A stretch of 64,000 nucleotides of DNA, taken from assembly GCF_000515415.1 (NCBI RefSeq), contig NZ_KI911783.1, positions 6,745,831 to 6,809,830 of the forward strand, in the 5' to 3' direction. This document shows positions 41,386 through 52,500 of the stretch, in pieces. This DNA is from Bradyrhizobium sp. WSM1417 (GTDB taxonomy: Bacteria > Pseudomonadota > Alphaproteobacteria > Rhizobiales > Xanthobacteraceae). The number at the start of each line of letters is the position of its first letter. Within the stretch, counting starts at the first letter, position 1. The notes under the pieces are model-generated. The model searched no databases, was not told the origin of the DNA, and saw only the letters and a program-made list of their open reading frames with translations. Made by a program: the position numbers and the translations under genes.

Positions 41386-43902
41386 ATGGACGACCGACCA
41401 AGACGACCCGATGGCCTGATGCAGGACGACGGCTTCGTTCGCGTGCGCGGCGCGCGTGAGCACAATCTCAGGAACGTCGACGTCAGTATTCCGCGCAACG
41501 CCCTCGTCGTGTTCACCGGCGTGTCGGGCTCCGGAAAATCCTCGCTCGCCTTTGGGACGATCTACGCCGAGGCGCAACGGCGATATCTGGAATCGGTGTC
41601 GCCTTACGCGCGCCGTCTCTTCCACCAGATGCAGATCCCTGAGGTCGACGACATCGAAGGCCTGCCGCCCGCCGTAGCGCTCCAGCAGCAGCGCGGCGCG
41701 CCGACGACCAGGTCGTCCGTCGGCAGCGTGACCACCATCTCGAACCTGCTCAGGATGCTCTATTCCCGTGCCGGCGATTACCCGCGCGGACAAAAGATGC
41801 TCTACGCGGAATCGTTCTCGCCGAACACGCCGGAAGGCGCCTGCCCGACCTGTCACGGCATCGGCAGGATGCTCGACGTCACCGAAAACTCCATGGTGCC
41901 CGACGACACCCTCACCATTCGCGAGCGCGCCGTCGCGGCCTGGCCGAGTGCCTGGCAGGGACAGAACCTCCGGGACATCCTGACCACGCTGGGCTACGAC
42001 GTGGACAAGCCTTGGCGTGAGCTGCCCAGGAAGGACCGCGACTGGATCCTGTTCACGGAGGAGCAGCCGACCGTTCCGGTCTATGCCGGTTACACTGCGG
42101 CAGAAGTCAAACGAGCCCTGCGCCGCAAGGAGGAGCCGAGCTATCAGGGCACGTTCACCGGCGCCAAGCGCTACGTGATGCAGACCTATGCCAAGTCCGA
42201 GAGTGCGATGATGAAGCGCCGCGTCGCGCAATTCATGATCACCCAGGACTGCCCGATCTGCCACGGCACGCGATTGAAGCCCGAGGCGCTCAAGGTCAAG
42301 TTCGCCGGTCTTGATATCGCCGAGATGTCTCATCTGCCGCTCAAGAAGCTGCAGGAGGTGATGAAGCCTTTCGCAAAGGCTTCGACGGTCGGCGCACCGG
42401 AGAAGACCATCGTCGCCAGGCGGATCTGCGAGGATCTGTCCGCGCGATTGGCCGTCCTGCTCGATCTCGGCCTCGGCTATCTCGCTTGCGAGCGCAGTAC
42501 GCCGACGCTGTCGCCGGGCGAGTTGCAGCGGCTACGACTTGCGACACAGGTTCGCTCCAACCTGTTCGGCGTCGTCTACGTGCTCGACGAACCGTCGGCA
42601 GGTCTGCATCCCGCCGACACCGAGGCGCTGCTGCGGGCGCTGGACCGGCTGAAGCACGCGGGCAATTCGATCTTCGTGGTCGAGCACGAGATCGAGGTGA
42701 TCAGGCATGCCGACTGGCTGGTGGATGTCGGGCCTGATGCCGGCGAAGGCGGGGGACTCATTCTCTATAGTGGACCGCCCGCAGGGCTCGGTCAGGTCGC
42801 GCAATCCCGAACCGCCCATTATCTCGCGCATCCACGAAAGCCGCTGCCCACGGTTCGCCGCGAGCCGAACGGGCACCTGAAGATCCGGGGGGTGACCCGA
42901 AACAATCTGTGCGGCCTCAATGTGGATATCCCGCTCGGGATTCTCGCCAGCGTGACCGGCGTGTCGGGCTCCGGCAAATCGAGCCTGATCAGTCAATTCC
43001 TCGTCGATGCCGTGGCGGAGCATCTCGGCCATACCCGGGCCGCGGAAGCGGACGACGACAGCCTGGCAGCACCCGCGATCGAGACATTGGGTGGCGAGAT
43101 TGTCGCCGGCCTCGACCAGATCGATCGCCTCGTCGTGGTGGATCAGAAGCCGATCGGCCGCACGCCACGATCCAACCTTGCGACCTATACCGGCCTGTTC
43201 GACCATGTGCGGAAGCTGTTCGCCGCGACGCCGCAGGCAAAATCCCGCCGCTACGATGCCGGGCGCTTTTCCTTCAATGTCGCGAAAGGACGATGCAGCA
43301 CCTGCGAAGGCGAAGGATTTGTCTGCGTCGAGCTGCTGTTCCTGCCCAGCGTCTATGCGCCCTGCCCGAGCTGCAAGGGCGCGCGCTACAATGACAAGAC
43401 GCTGGAGGTGACGGTCCGCGGAAAATCCATCGCGGATGTGCTGGCGATGCGCGTCGACGAAGCCTTCGCATTCTTCCGTGACGATGCCACGCTGAACCGG
43501 TCGCTATCGGTCGTCCGCGAAGTCGGGCTCGGCTATATCCGCCTCGGTCAGTCCGCCACCGAATTGTCGGGCGGGGAAGCCCAGCGCATCAAGCTTGCGA
43601 CCGAGCTGATGCGACCGCAACGCGGTCACACGCTCTATGTCCTGGACGAGCCGACCACCGGTCTTCATCCCAAGGATGTCGAGCGGTTGATCGCCCAGCT
43701 CGAGCGCATCGTGGATGCCGGCAACAGCGTGGTCGTGGTGGAGCATGACATGGATGTCGTCTCTCACAGCGACTGGATCATCGATCTCGGTCCAGGCGCC
43801 GGCGACGAAGGCGGCCGCATCGTGGCGTCGGGGACGCCGCGAGAGGTCGCCGTCGCCGGCGGGAAGACCGCCGGCTATCTCGCCCGTCGCTTGAAACAAT
43901 AG
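41386..43902 (+). CDS. UvrA2-type ATPase lacking the UvrB-binding domain (838 aa)
   Basis: Two ABC modules: Walker [13 protein letters not shown] with signature [12 protein letters not shown] and [13 protein letters not shown]; then Walker [13 protein letters not shown] with [13 protein letters not shown] and [13 protein letters not shown]. Zinc modules [16 protein letters not shown] and CSTCEGEG...CPSCKGARY are present. After [10 protein letters not shown] the sequence goes almost directly to [14 protein letters not shown], so the roughly 100-residue UvrB-interaction region of canonical UvrA is missing. Such UvrA2 proteins bind DNA damage or confer drug tolerance but cannot start standard UvrABC repair alone. 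Start ATG 41386 with GGAG; 41299 is open but unsupported. Confidence 0.88.
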   Translation: MDDRPRRPDGLMQDDGFVRVRGAREHNLRNVDVSIPRNALVVFTGVSGSGKSSLAFGTIYAEAQRRYLESVSPYARRLFHQMQIPEVDDIEGLPPAVALQQQRGAPTTRSSVGSVTTISNLLRMLYSRAGDYPRGQKMLYAESFSPNTPEGACPTCHGIGRMLDVTENSMVPDDTLTIRERAVAAWPSAWQGQNLRDILTTLGYDVDKPWRELPRKDRDWILFTEEQPTVPVYAGYTAAEVKRALRRKEEPSYQGTFTGAKRYVMQTYAKSESAMMKRRVAQFMITQDCPICHGTRLKPEALKVKFAGLDIAEMSHLPLKKLQEVMKPFAKASTVGAPEKTIVARRICEDLSARLAVLLDLGLGYLACERSTPTLSPGELQRLRLATQVRSNLFGVVYVLDEPSAGLHPADTEALLRALDRLKHAGNSIFVVEHEIEVIRHADWLVDVGPDAGEGGGLILYSGPPAGLGQVAQSRTAHYLAHPRKPLPTVRREPNGHLKIRGVTRNNLCGLNVDIPLGILASVTGVSGSGKSSLISQFLVDAVAEHLGHTRAAEADDDSLAAPAIETLGGEIVAGLDQIDRLVVVDQKPIGRTPRSNLATYTGLFDHVRKLFAATPQAKSRRYDAGRFSFNVAKGRCSTCEGEGFVCVELLFLPSVYAPCPSCKGARYNDKTLEVTVRGKSIADVLAMRVDEAFAFFRDDATLNRSLSVVREVGLGYIRLGQSATELSGGEAQRIKLATELMRPQRGHTLYVLDEPTTGLHPKDVERLIAQLERIVDAGNSVVVVEHDMDVVSHSDWIIDLGPGAGDEGGRIVASGTPREVAVAGGKTAGYLARRLKQ

Positions 43903-44052
43903 CGCGGGTCTCGTCACCCTTTCGCAATTGCGTTCTGCGTCGCGGAGACCGGACCCCGACTTTCGCCATGTTGACTTTCCGCCGCCCCGCTCCCCATACT
44001 TTGAAAAAGAACAACAAGACCAAATCATAAGACGATTTTGAGGGAGGATAGG

Positions 44053-45363
44053 ATGCCGACTTCACGCAGGCAGCTGCTGAAGAGCTCGGCGGCTGCCGCC
44101 GCCGCACTCAGCCTCGATTGGACACGAGCCCAGGCACAAGCCGAAAATTTACGCATCGGCCTGATCTACGACCTCACCGGTCCGTTCGCCGCTGGCGGCT
44201 CGGTCGCCTCCTCGGTCGGCGCGCAGATCGCGATCGACCTCGTCAACGAAAAGGGCGGCATCGGCGGCAAGACCAAGATCGTGCCGGTCGCGGCGGACTC
44301 GCAGAGCAAGGCGGACGTGGCCATCAACGAGGCCGAGCGGCTGATCAGCCAGGAAAAGATCGACATCATCAACGGCGTCTATTCCAGCGCGCATGCGGTG
44401 CCGATGGCGGCGAAGGTCGAGCAGCAGAAGAAGATCCTCTGGATCACGACCGCGGTCTCGACCGCCGTGTTCAAGGACAAGAACCTGCAATACGTGTTTC
44501 GCGCGCAGATCCATTCCGATCAGTACGGCCAGGCCTTTGCGGGCTTCGTCGCCGAGCACGCGCAAGGCAAGCTCGGCATGGACCCGAAGGACGTCAAGGT
44601 TGCGCTGATCCACGAGGACGGCCCTTACGGCGTCGGCGTCGCGGCGGCCGACGAGGCCTATGCCAAGCAGGCGGGCATCCAGGTAGTCATGCGCGAAGGC
44701 TATTCGGCGTCCGCGCCCGATCTCTCGGTGCTCGTGACCAAGCTCAAGCGCGCCAAGGTCGATGTGATCTCGCACGCCGGCTACAATCCCGACATCACCT
44801 TGTTCCTGCGTCAGGCCCGCGAGAGCGGCCTGCGCTTCAAGATGCTGTTCGGCGCGGGCGCCGGCTACAGCCAGCTCGACAAGCTGCGCGCGACCTTCGG
44901 CCCCGACATCGATAACTTCTGCAACATCGATCCGGTGCCGGCGCAACTGCTCGATGCGGCGAAGCTCGCGCCGGGAATCGGCGATCTCACAAAGACCATG
45001 GTCTCGCGCTACCAGGCCAAGACCGGCGCCACCGACGTGCCGCCGCACTGCTCGATGGGCTTCAACCAGACATGGATCTTGCTCAACAACGTGCTGCCGG
45101 TCGCCAAGGAGAAGTATGGCAGCTTCGAGCCCGAGGCCATTCGCAAGGCCGCGCTCGACGTCGACATTCCCGCCGGCGGCACCATCCAGGGCTATGGCGT
45201 GAAATTCTTCCCGCCGGGCACGCCGATGTCGGGCCAGAACGAGCGCTCGACCCCGGTGGTGATGCAGAACGCGGGCGAGCACATCTCGGTGGTGTGGCCG
45301 ACGAACATCCGGACACGGGACCCGGTGTTTCCGCTACCGAAGGGATCGACCTACGGAGCGTGA
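44053..45363 (+). CDS. Orphan ABC transporter substrate-binding protein, Liv family (436 aa)
   Basis: A Tat-like signal (RRQLLKSSAAAAAALSLDW) precedes a LivJ-type fold: LRIGLIYDLTGPFAAGGSVAS, NEKGGIGGKTKIVPVAADSQSK and NGVYSSAHAVPMAAKVEQQKK. It is only distantly related to the two receptors at 35.3 and 40.0 kb. No permease gene follows; the UvrA2 gene separates it from the liv operon. GGGAGGATAGG precedes ATG 44053. The ligand is unknown. Confidence 0.9.
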   Translation: MPTSRRQLLKSSAAAAAALSLDWTRAQAQAENLRIGLIYDLTGPFAAGGSVASSVGAQIAIDLVNEKGGIGGKTKIVPVAADSQSKADVAINEAERLISQEKIDIINGVYSSAHAVPMAAKVEQQKKILWITTAVSTAVFKDKNLQYVFRAQIHSDQYGQAFAGFVAEHAQGKLGMDPKDVKVALIHEDGPYGVGVAAADEAYAKQAGIQVVMREGYSASAPDLSVLVTKLKRAKVDVISHAGYNPDITLFLRQARESGLRFKMLFGAGAGYSQLDKLRATFGPDIDNFCNIDPVPAQLLDAAKLAPGIGDLTKTMVSRYQAKTGATDVPPHCSMGFNQTWILLNNVLPVAKEKYGSFEPEAIRKAALDVDIPAGGTIQGYGVKFFPPGTPMSGQNERSTPVVMQNAGEHISVVWPTNIRTRDPVFPLPKGSTYGA

Positions 45364-45369
45364 GGCGAT

Positions 45370-45527
45370 CGTTCTTCGCCTGTCCCCGCTTGCGGGAAGA
45401 GGCCGGAATACGCGCTGAAAGCGCGGATTCCGGGTGAAGGGGAGTCTCCGAGAACTCCTCTGTCACCGTCCCCGCGGAGACTCCCCCTCACCCCAACCCT
45501 CTCCCCGCAAGCGGGGCGAGGGAGCAC
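45370..45527. repeat. Nested palindromic intergenic element
   Basis: The outer arms carry CCCCGCTTGCGGG and CCCCGCAAGCGGGG. The inner arms GGGGAGTCTCCG (45439-45450) and CGGAGACTCCCC (45475-45486) pair perfectly. The CCCTCACCCCAACCCTCTCC wording recurs in intergenic repeats of rhizobia (from memory). It lies between converging genes and may terminate both. Confidence 0.65.
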
Positions 45528-45564
45528 AGTCCCGCTGCGGTGACTGCTCTCCTCTCGCCGCCCC

Positions 45565-46734
45565 CTACAACACCACCCGCCGTCCCTCCTCCGCCGCCCA
45601 ATAGCCTGCGTAGTTCACCTTGATCGTCTCATACGCCAGCGCGAGGTCCGACAGCGGCTGCCGTCCCGTCGCGGCGCATTCCATGAAATCCTGGATCTCC
45701 TGGAGATAGCCGCGCGTCCACTCCTCTTCGAGGCAGACATATTGCCAGCCGGTTTTGCGGTCGACCTTCTCGGTGATGTAGACGGAGGCGAGCTTCTCCT
45801 CTGAGGTCTGGTAGCTCATCAGATGATTGTTCGGCGTGATGTTGGCGAACAGCGAGCCGCCTGACGTGTAGGTCTCGATCAGATTGCGCACGCCGCCCAT
45901 GATCATGTCGCCGGAGAACACGGTGGCCTTGGTGCCATCCGAAAACGTCGCGGTCAGCGTGCCCCAATCCTCGACGTCGACAGGATTTGCCTTGATATAG
46001 GTACGCTCCTCCGGCTTAAGGACGGCCGTGACGTTACCGACATCGCCGGTGACGCTGGCGACGCGGATGATCTCGCCGCGCGCCTTGGCCTCGACCTGCT
46101 TGAGATAGAGTACGGCGGAAAGCGGATGGCAGCCCATCCGGATCAGCGAGCCGCCGCCGGTCATCGCCCATTGCGCGGCATGGGTCGCATGCGAGCCGGA
46201 ATGGCTCTCCTCGCCCTTCATGAACAGGATTTTGTCTTTCGTCGCCTTGATGATCTCCGCGGTCTTGGTCACGGCCGGCGCGTAGATCCAGTCCTCGGCA
46301 TACATGAAGAGCTTTCCGGTGCGTTCGATCGCGGCGCGCGTGGCATCCATCTCCTCCAGCACGCGCTCATACATCAGCGCCTTCGGCACATGCTTGCCGA
46401 TCGGCTGCCGGTCGCCGTCGCGGCCGAAATAGCCGGCGAACGGCTTTTCGCAGATCACGTGCTTGCCGGCCTGCATGGCCGCGACGATCATCTCGGCATG
46501 CAGATTGGGCGGCGTGCAGATGTCGATGACATCGAGCTCGCGGTCTGCGATCAACTCGGCGAAGTTGCGATAGACCCGCGGGATCTGGTGGCGCCCGGCG
46601 AATTCGACGACGTGGTCGCCGCGCGCAGCGACCGCCGCGACCTCGACATCCACGCCGTAGACGCGCCGGAACGCATACATATGCAGCTCCGACACGAAGC
46701 CGCAGCCGACGAGTCCCACCCTGATCCTGGCCAT
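45565..46734 (-). CDS. Gfo/Idh/MocA family oxidoreductase (389 aa)
   Basis: N-terminal NAD(P)-binding fold (VGLVGCGFVSELHMYAFRRVYGVDV), then DVIDICTPPNLHAEMIVAAMQAGKHVICEKPFAG with the catalytic-region EKP motif, and a C-terminal sheet domain. An insert after EKP (FGRDGDRQPIGKHVPKALMYERV) is unusual in length. The family oxidises or reduces sugars and inositol derivatives; the substrate is not deducible. It stands alone, with ATG 46734. Confidence 0.88.
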   Translation of the reverse strand: MARIRVGLVGCGFVSELHMYAFRRVYGVDVEVAAVAARGDHVVEFAGRHQIPRVYRNFAELIADRELDVIDICTPPNLHAEMIVAAMQAGKHVICEKPFAGYFGRDGDRQPIGKHVPKALMYERVLEEMDATRAAIERTGKLFMYAEDWIYAPAVTKTAEIIKATKDKILFMKGEESHSGSHATHAAQWAMTGGGSLIRMGCHPLSAVLYLKQVEAKARGEIIRVASVTGDVGNVTAVLKPEERTYIKANPVDVEDWGTLTATFSDGTKATVFSGDMIMGGVRNLIETYTSGGSLFANITPNNHLMSYQTSEEKLASVYITEKVDRKTGWQYVCLEEEWTRGYLQEIQDFMECAATGRQPLSDLALAYETIKVNYAGYWAAEEGRRVVL

Positions 46735-46783
46735 AGCGCCCCCTGACCCATGCTTTGGGCGGCACTATAGCGCGCTGGCAGGT

Positions 46784-47095
46784 CTATTCCACCGAGACCC
46801 GCACCACGCCGGCGCTCATCATGCCCAGCGCCTTGGCAGCCGGCACCGAGAGATCGACGATCCGGCCGCGGATGAAGGGGCCGCGATCGTTGACCCGGCA
46901 TTGAATCGAGCGGCTGCCGTAGGACACTCTCAGCACGCTTCCGAACGGGCGCGTCCGGTGCGCGCAGGTCAGCTCGCCCTTCCCCGCTTTTCCGTATCCG
47001 TAATAGGAGGCAAGCCCGCTTTCGGCGTGGGCGGCAGAAAAAGATGAAAGCGAGAAGGTGGCAAGGCAAGAAAATAGCGTGGTCTGCGCTCGCAC
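46784..47095 (-). CDS. rlpA: RlpA-like protein (103 aa)
   Basis: Signal-like N-terminus (VRAQTTLFSCLATFSLSSFSAAHAE), then a double-psi beta-barrel with the RlpA motifs GLASYYGYGKAGKGELTCAHRTRPFGSVLRV, VNDRGPFIRGRIVDLS and AAKALGM. RlpA proteins bind or cleave peptidoglycan; this is a minimal form without the C-terminal SPOR domain. I chose GTG 47095 because a perfect EcfG promoter (47129-47154) then gives a leader of about 28 nt and GGAG lies 8 nt upstream; an ATG at 47191 would lie upstream of that transcription start. Confidence 0.82.
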   Translation of the reverse strand: MRAQTTLFSCLATFSLSSFSAAHAESGLASYYGYGKAGKGELTCAHRTRPFGSVLRVSYGSRSIQCRVNDRGPFIRGRIVDLSVPAAKALGMMSAGVVRVSVE

Positions 47096-47128
47096 GGCAC
47101 CGCTCCGGGTTGGCCTGCCCCGGGCGCA

Positions 47129-47154
47129 AACGTTTGTTGGTTCCCGCAGGTTCC
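47129..47154 (-). promoter_or_regulatory. Perfect EcfG promoter for rlpA
   Basis: On the minus strand GGAAC (47154-47150), 17 bp, CGTT (47132-47129). Confidence 0.8.
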
Positions 47155-47197
47155 TCGGCCACTGCCGGGCAATACCCGGCAGTGCCATCACAGTTTG

Positions 47198-48043
47198 TTA
47201 CTGTTTGTGGAACACCAAGGTGCGGACTTCGATGCTCTCACGCGGCGCCGCGTCGGCCGGCGTGGTCGGATCGACGAACGCGGTGTGCGGCCCGAAGCGC
47301 GTGCGGCCATCGGTTGCGGAATCGTAGCACTTGAGCAGCAGCGCTTCGTCGGCCGTCATCTCGGGGAAATAGAACCAGCGATGGTTTGGATTGTATTTCA
47401 CCGAATAGGTCTCGCCGCGACGGTTGGGATAGATCAGGTCGGAGGCGACGAGATCGTCGGGCGCGACCGTTGTGCCGTCGGCCATCGCCAGCGGCGAGTC
47501 GCGCAAGGGACCGCGGATCGGCCGCCACAGATTGATCACCTGGACGCGGCCCTCCAGCAACTCCTCGGCCTCATCGGGCAGATGCTCGCGCACGCGATTG
47601 GCGCCTGAGACGGCGGTCTGGTCGACATGAACGCGCGTTGCCGGCTGACGCGGGCCACCGTCGCGAATATCCGCGGCCCCCTCGACACGCCGGCGCACGG
47701 TATGATCGAAGATGACGACGCGGTCGGCTTTCAGTGTTGCGCGCAGGAAGGCCTCGACGGCGGGATAGTAGACCGCCCTCACCTCTTTGTCGTTGCTGAA
47801 GTCCTTGACCTGGGTTGGATGCCGCACCAGCGCAAAGCCTTCGCGATCGAGCGAGAAATTTTGCGCGATCAGCCGCGCATCGAAGATCGGAACCTGATGG
47901 GGCTCCGGAAGCGACGTGCTCTTGGGCTCGCCAGGTGGTGGATCGAAGGCATAGGTGCGCGGCTTGCCGGAAACGGGCGCGAGATAGTTGAGTTCAGCGG
48001 TGACGAAGGGAAGCGATTCGATTTTTGTTTCTTGCAGGCCCAT
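47198..48043 (-). CDS. CmcJ/NvfI-type oxidoreductase-like protein (281 aa)
   Basis: Signatures of the CmcJ/NvfI/AsaB group: APVSGKPRTYAFDPPPG, FDHTVRR, RVHVDQTAVSGANRVREHLP (candidate His-x-Asp metal ligands), VINLWRPIRGPLRDSPLAMAD and PHTAFVDPTTPADAAPRESIEVRTLVF. Members are thought to be Fe(II)/2-oxoglutarate-type enzymes of secondary metabolism in fungi and bacteria. ATG 48043 with GGGAGACC upstream. The gene lies divergently from the catalase-family gene across a 439-bp gap. Confidence 0.8.
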   Translation of the reverse strand: MGLQETKIESLPFVTAELNYLAPVSGKPRTYAFDPPPGEPKSTSLPEPHQVPIFDARLIAQNFSLDREGFALVRHPTQVKDFSNDKEVRAVYYPAVEAFLRATLKADRVVIFDHTVRRRVEGAADIRDGGPRQPATRVHVDQTAVSGANRVREHLPDEAEELLEGRVQVINLWRPIRGPLRDSPLAMADGTTVAPDDLVASDLIYPNRRGETYSVKYNPNHRWFYFPEMTADEALLLKCYDSATDGRTRFGPHTAFVDPTTPADAAPRESIEVRTLVFHKQ

Positions 48044-48249
48044 GGCCGGTCTCCCGATGTGGTCGTCGGGATGATTTTTGAAGAGACCGGGCGTGACGCA
48101 AGGGAGGTGGTGCAAATAGCAATGTCGGTGTTGCCGTTGGCATGAAACGCAGAACGAACGTTTCGCAAAATCCTGTCGGGTTGGAATTCGCTCTGTCCGC
48201 TTCACGGGTGCTTGAGAGGCTTGTGAGATCTCGTGCCCGGACCCGGCCT

Positions 48250-48314
48250 TAAGGAAAACATCAGGACAACATAAGGAGCCCATAAGGACTTACGAGCCGC
48301 CGCTGGCCTAGCAT
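48250..48314 (+). promoter_or_regulatory. Promoter with four 11-bp direct repeats, upstream of the catalase-family gene
   Basis: TAAGGA (48250), TCAGGA (48261), TAAGGA (48272) and TAAGGA (48283) are spaced exactly 11 bp apart. After 20 bp a -10-like TAGCAT follows (48309-48314). The last repeat would cover the -35 position. This is the classical layout of OmpR/PhoB-type activator sites. The rest of the 439-bp intergenic region (48044-48249 and 48315-48482) shows no gene or other repeat. Confidence 0.7.
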
Positions 48315-48482
48315 CGACCCTGTGATCGCGTCGGTAACAGGATGCCCCATCCCACGGCTTGTCCAGGCAATCACAACTCGCTCTCGGGTTGCCGATCTCG
48401 ACTGGACGGGCTTACAGTGATCCGCCCTGCGGCCGTCGACGCTCGCGATGGGAAGGCGACCTTCGGGCTGGAGATCAGCGCC

Positions 48483-49577
48483 ATGTCAGCCGATCAGTAT
48501 CTTCGTTACGATCCGTCCGTCGAACAGATCCGGCCGGAGGAAGCGGCGGCCGTCGAGGAGATCGTTGCCTCGATTTCGCGAACGAGCGATCTCACTTTTC
48601 GCAAAGACAAGCACGGGACCCGGCAGCAGCACGCCAAGGGCGCCGGCTATCTCCGGGGCGAACTGATCGTCTACGAGGATTTGCCGGATCATCTGCGCCA
48701 GGGCCTGTTCAAGCAGGCTGGCCACTTCCCGATCATCGTCCGCCTATCCACCGCATTCAACAGGAGCGATCGCATCCGTTCGCCACGGGGGTTTGCCATC
48801 AAGGTCCTGGGCGTGACTGGGGCTAAGGCGCTCGGCGACGACGATACGACGAACCAGGATCTCCTGCTCGTCAATCACCCCAGCTATTTCGCGGATGCGA
48901 TGGCCTATATGCGCGCACAGCACCAGGTCGAGCGCAACCTGTTCCTGCCTGATCTGGCGTACGGACTCATAGGCTTTTTGGCGCGCGTCCTGGTCGCCGC
49001 ATCGGACAGAACGGGCATTCCGATCCCGATCGTCTTGAAAGCGCTCGGTGATGCCGGCAGCAACATCCTCGGAGAAACCTTTCACACGGAGGGAGCATTG
49101 CGGTTTGGCGATTATATCGCAAGGCTTCGGCTGGTGCCGATCTCGGCCTCGGTTCGCCAACTCACCGGCCAGCCCTGTCACGATTCCGATGATGCCGTGC
49201 TGAACAGCGTCGTTGCCTTCTTCAAGGACAATGCAGCCGAGTACGAACTGTCTGCCCAGCTCTGTACCGACCTGCAGCGAACGCCGATCGAAGATGCCTC
49301 GATCGACTGGCCCGAAGACGTCGCGCCGCCGCAAGCACTCGGCAAGATCACGCTTCCGCGCCAGACCGCCGACAGCCCCGCGCGTCGCCTCTATTCCGAC
49401 GAGGTGCTTTCGTTCGATCCATGGCGATGTCTCGCCGCGCATCAGCCGCTCGGCTCGATCATGCGATTGCGCAGGGATGCCTACCGTGCCTCCCGCACGC
49501 TGCGGCAGCAGCAAAATCAATTCAGGGTCAAGCAACAGCCCAGCGAACCGCGAGAGATCGCGGACCTGCCGGATTGA
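48483..49577 (+). CDS. Catalase-family heme protein (364 aa)
   Basis: It shows the catalase core: HAKGAGYLRGEL carries the distal His (as in canonical HAKGAGA), followed by PIIVRLSTAFNRSD and RIRSPRGFAIKVLGV, and SFDPWRCLAAHQPLGSIMRLRRDAYR near the C-terminus. The size and divergence match the short catalase-related proteins (SrpA/y4iL type) rather than full catalases of about 480 residues. Activity may be catalase, peroxidase or another peroxide-linked reaction. ATG 48483 has GGAG at 9 nt; ATG 48342 in the same frame would add 47 residues and fits a short leader from the promoter at 48309, so it stays possible. Confidence 0.82.
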   Translation: MSADQYLRYDPSVEQIRPEEAAAVEEIVASISRTSDLTFRKDKHGTRQQHAKGAGYLRGELIVYEDLPDHLRQGLFKQAGHFPIIVRLSTAFNRSDRIRSPRGFAIKVLGVTGAKALGDDDTTNQDLLLVNHPSYFADAMAYMRAQHQVERNLFLPDLAYGLIGFLARVLVAASDRTGIPIPIVLKALGDAGSNILGETFHTEGALRFGDYIARLRLVPISASVRQLTGQPCHDSDDAVLNSVVAFFKDNAAEYELSAQLCTDLQRTPIEDASIDWPEDVAPPQALGKITLPRQTADSPARRLYSDEVLSFDPWRCLAAHQPLGSIMRLRRDAYRASRTLRQQQNQFRVKQQPSEPREIADLPD

Positions 49578-49582
49578 GCCGA

Positions 49583-52500
49583 TCACCGTCCCTTATGATG
49601 AGGCCCGGTGTCCCGGCCTGCGTCGAAAAAGGATGCCGAGCGCAGCGGATCGTCCGGATCAAGCGTCTCTGCCAGCGATGAGATCACCTGGCTGGAGCGG
49701 TCCCGCCACTTGGCAGCCCTGTGCGCTTGTCCAAGGCTCTCATAGAGCACCGCCGTCGTGCGATAAACGCGCCAGGCGGCGTGCGGCAATCTGGTATGGC
49801 GGAGGATCGAAATGGCCGCCGACAAATGCCCGCCGGCGAGTTGCGCATCCTGCTTCAGAATCGCAATTCTCGCCATGGCCTCGTAGCACAAGGCGAGAAA
49901 CGGCCGGTCAGGTGCCGCGCTCGTCACCTCGTGAAACTGGCTGGCCGATGTTTGCGCGCGGTCCAGATCGCCGATCGCGATCCAATAGTCGCAGCAGGTC
50001 AGCAGATAATGCGGGATGACCAGCGACTCCATCGGCACCCGGTCGACCTCCATCCGCCGCTCCATCGCATCGAGATGCTGCCGCGCCCGAGGCAGGTCGC
50101 CCATCCTGACATAAGCTCGCGCCAGCAGGTTCCTGCCGACGAAGAAGGTGAACGGATTGGCCTCGATCATCGGGCCGAGCGCATCCTCCGCACGCCGCGA
50201 CGCGCTGCCATATTCCTCCGCCTCGGAATACAGCCATCCGATCGTGAGATGACATAGCGCGACGGCCTGCGGATTTGCATTCCGTTCCGAGATCGCCAAC
50301 GCGGAGACGACGTTTCGTTGCGCCCGTCCCCATTCACCGAGATAAATCTGGGCAAAGGCCTCGACCGATTCATAGAGCACGAACAGATAGACGTCACCGA
50401 CCAGGCGGGCGAGTTCCTTTCCCCTGGTCGTCGCATCGCAGCAGGCCGGATAATTCGCGCGCAGGAATTCCAGCACCATCTCCATCGAGCAGCGTCGCAG
50501 CCGCATGCTCAGATCCTGCTCTCCGGTGATCAGTGCTGACGCACGCTCGGCAAGGTCCGCATTCTCGCGATCCCAGCCGCGGAGCATCAGCTTCAAATTG
50601 GCAACGTTGCCCTGGACCAGCGCGCTGAACGCCGCGTCGTCGATCGCCCGGCTCTTGACAAGCGCCTGTTCCGCAACAGGCAGGCTCTGGCGGCGATCGA
50701 CGTAGAGACAAAATCTGCTGAGATCGACCAGCGCGTTCACCTCTTCGCGCACGTGCCCGTTCTCCGCCGCGTGCGCGACGACTGCGCTGAGATCCTGCAG
50801 CGAATTCAGGAAATCTCCACTGGCCCGCCAGGCCCAGGCGCGCTGAAGCAGCAACTTCAGACGTGTCGTCACCCGAAACTCCGGCGGCAGATGCGGCACC
50901 AGCTCCAAAGCGCGGGACAGGTAATTGGCGGCCTCGCGCGTGCTGAACCTTCGTGCCGAGCCCTCGGCCGCCGCGCCCAGATAATGCATCGCTTTCGGGA
51001 AATCCCGGCCTAGTTCGAAGTGGCGCGCAATAATGGCGGCGAGCTCCACAGCCTGCGGCCCATAGCCCTGCTCGAGCCCCGCCCCAAGCAGCGCATGGGT
51101 TTTCGCGCAGCGCGCCGGCGCGAGCCGCTGGTAGAGGATCTCCTGGTAAAGCGCGTGCTGGAACGCATAGCGACCGGAGACACCTCCGTTCGGCCACTCG
51201 GTCATGCCGGCAACGACGATGACGCGATCAGTCCGCGCCAGGTCCTCGCACATCTGCTCGACATCCAGCACGGGACGGTCGAGCACACCGGCGATATGGA
51301 GCGCGGAAAACTCCGCTCCCGCCGCACTGGCGACCTCGAGCAGGCAGCGCTCGTCCACGGTGAGGTGATCGATCTGCTGCTTGATCATTCCTTCCAGATC
51401 GCGCGGCATGCTGTCATGCGAGGCCGCGTCTTCGCTGACCAGCCGCCAGCCCAATTCGTGCTCGACCAGCGCGCCTTGCGCCACGAGATGATCGAGCAGA
51501 GACGACACGAACAGAGGATGCCCGCCGGTTCGCGCGAAGATGCGCTCGACCAGCTCTCTGGCAAAATCGGCCGAGTTGAAGCGCAGGGACAGATAGCGTT
51601 CGACGTCGGTGCCGGTCAATCGGTCGAGCGCCAGCTCGGTGGCGTGTCCGTGAATCCGCAAGTCCTGGTGAACGGCGCGGATAGGATGTCCGCCGACGGC
51701 GACTTCCATCGGCCGATACGTGGCCAGCACGAGGATTGCCGCCCTCCGATCCCGGCGCGCCAGTCGGGAGAGCACATCCACGGTGGCAAAGTCGCTCCAA
51801 TGCAGATCTTCCAGGATGATCACCCATGGTCGGCTGACGGCGAGATGTTCCATGAGATCGGCAAATTCGCGCAGCATGCGCTCCCGGGTTGCGCCAAAGA
51901 CCTCATGCTGGAACGCGGCCCGCTCTGCTTCGCCGAGGAATCCGGGCATTTGTGCGAGCCAGGTCGGGGCGTGCTCGCGGATGGACGTCAGCAGCGATGC
52001 TCCATCGGTTCGACGGCAGCACTCGTTCAGCGCTCCGATCAGCGGAAGAAAGGCCTCATGGGTGCCGAATAACTCGTTGCAGCTACAGTGCAGCACGCCC
52101 AGTCCCTGCTGGTTCATCCTGTCGAGCGTCATTTGCAAGAGGGTGGTCTTGCCGATCCCGGCCTCGCCAGTGATGAAGACGACCTGACGCTGTCCGGTAC
52201 GCGCGAGTTGCAACGCCTTGTCCAGCGTATCGAGTGCCCCGGTGCGCCCGACCCTCCAGTGCCGGCGTCGATCGACGGCCTGCTCCGTGGCGGACGCCGC
52301 CTCCTGTTCGGGCGCTCGCTCGATCGCAGGCAATTCGACGGTCGCGACCGCCGCAATGAAGCGATAGCCGCGCCGCGTGACTGTCTCGATGTAATTGGGG
52401 GACTGCCTGTCGTCGCCGAGCACCGAGCGTAGCGCGTTCACGGCAACGGCGAGGCTCGACTCGCTGACGTGCAGATCGGACCAGACCGCGTCGAGCAACT

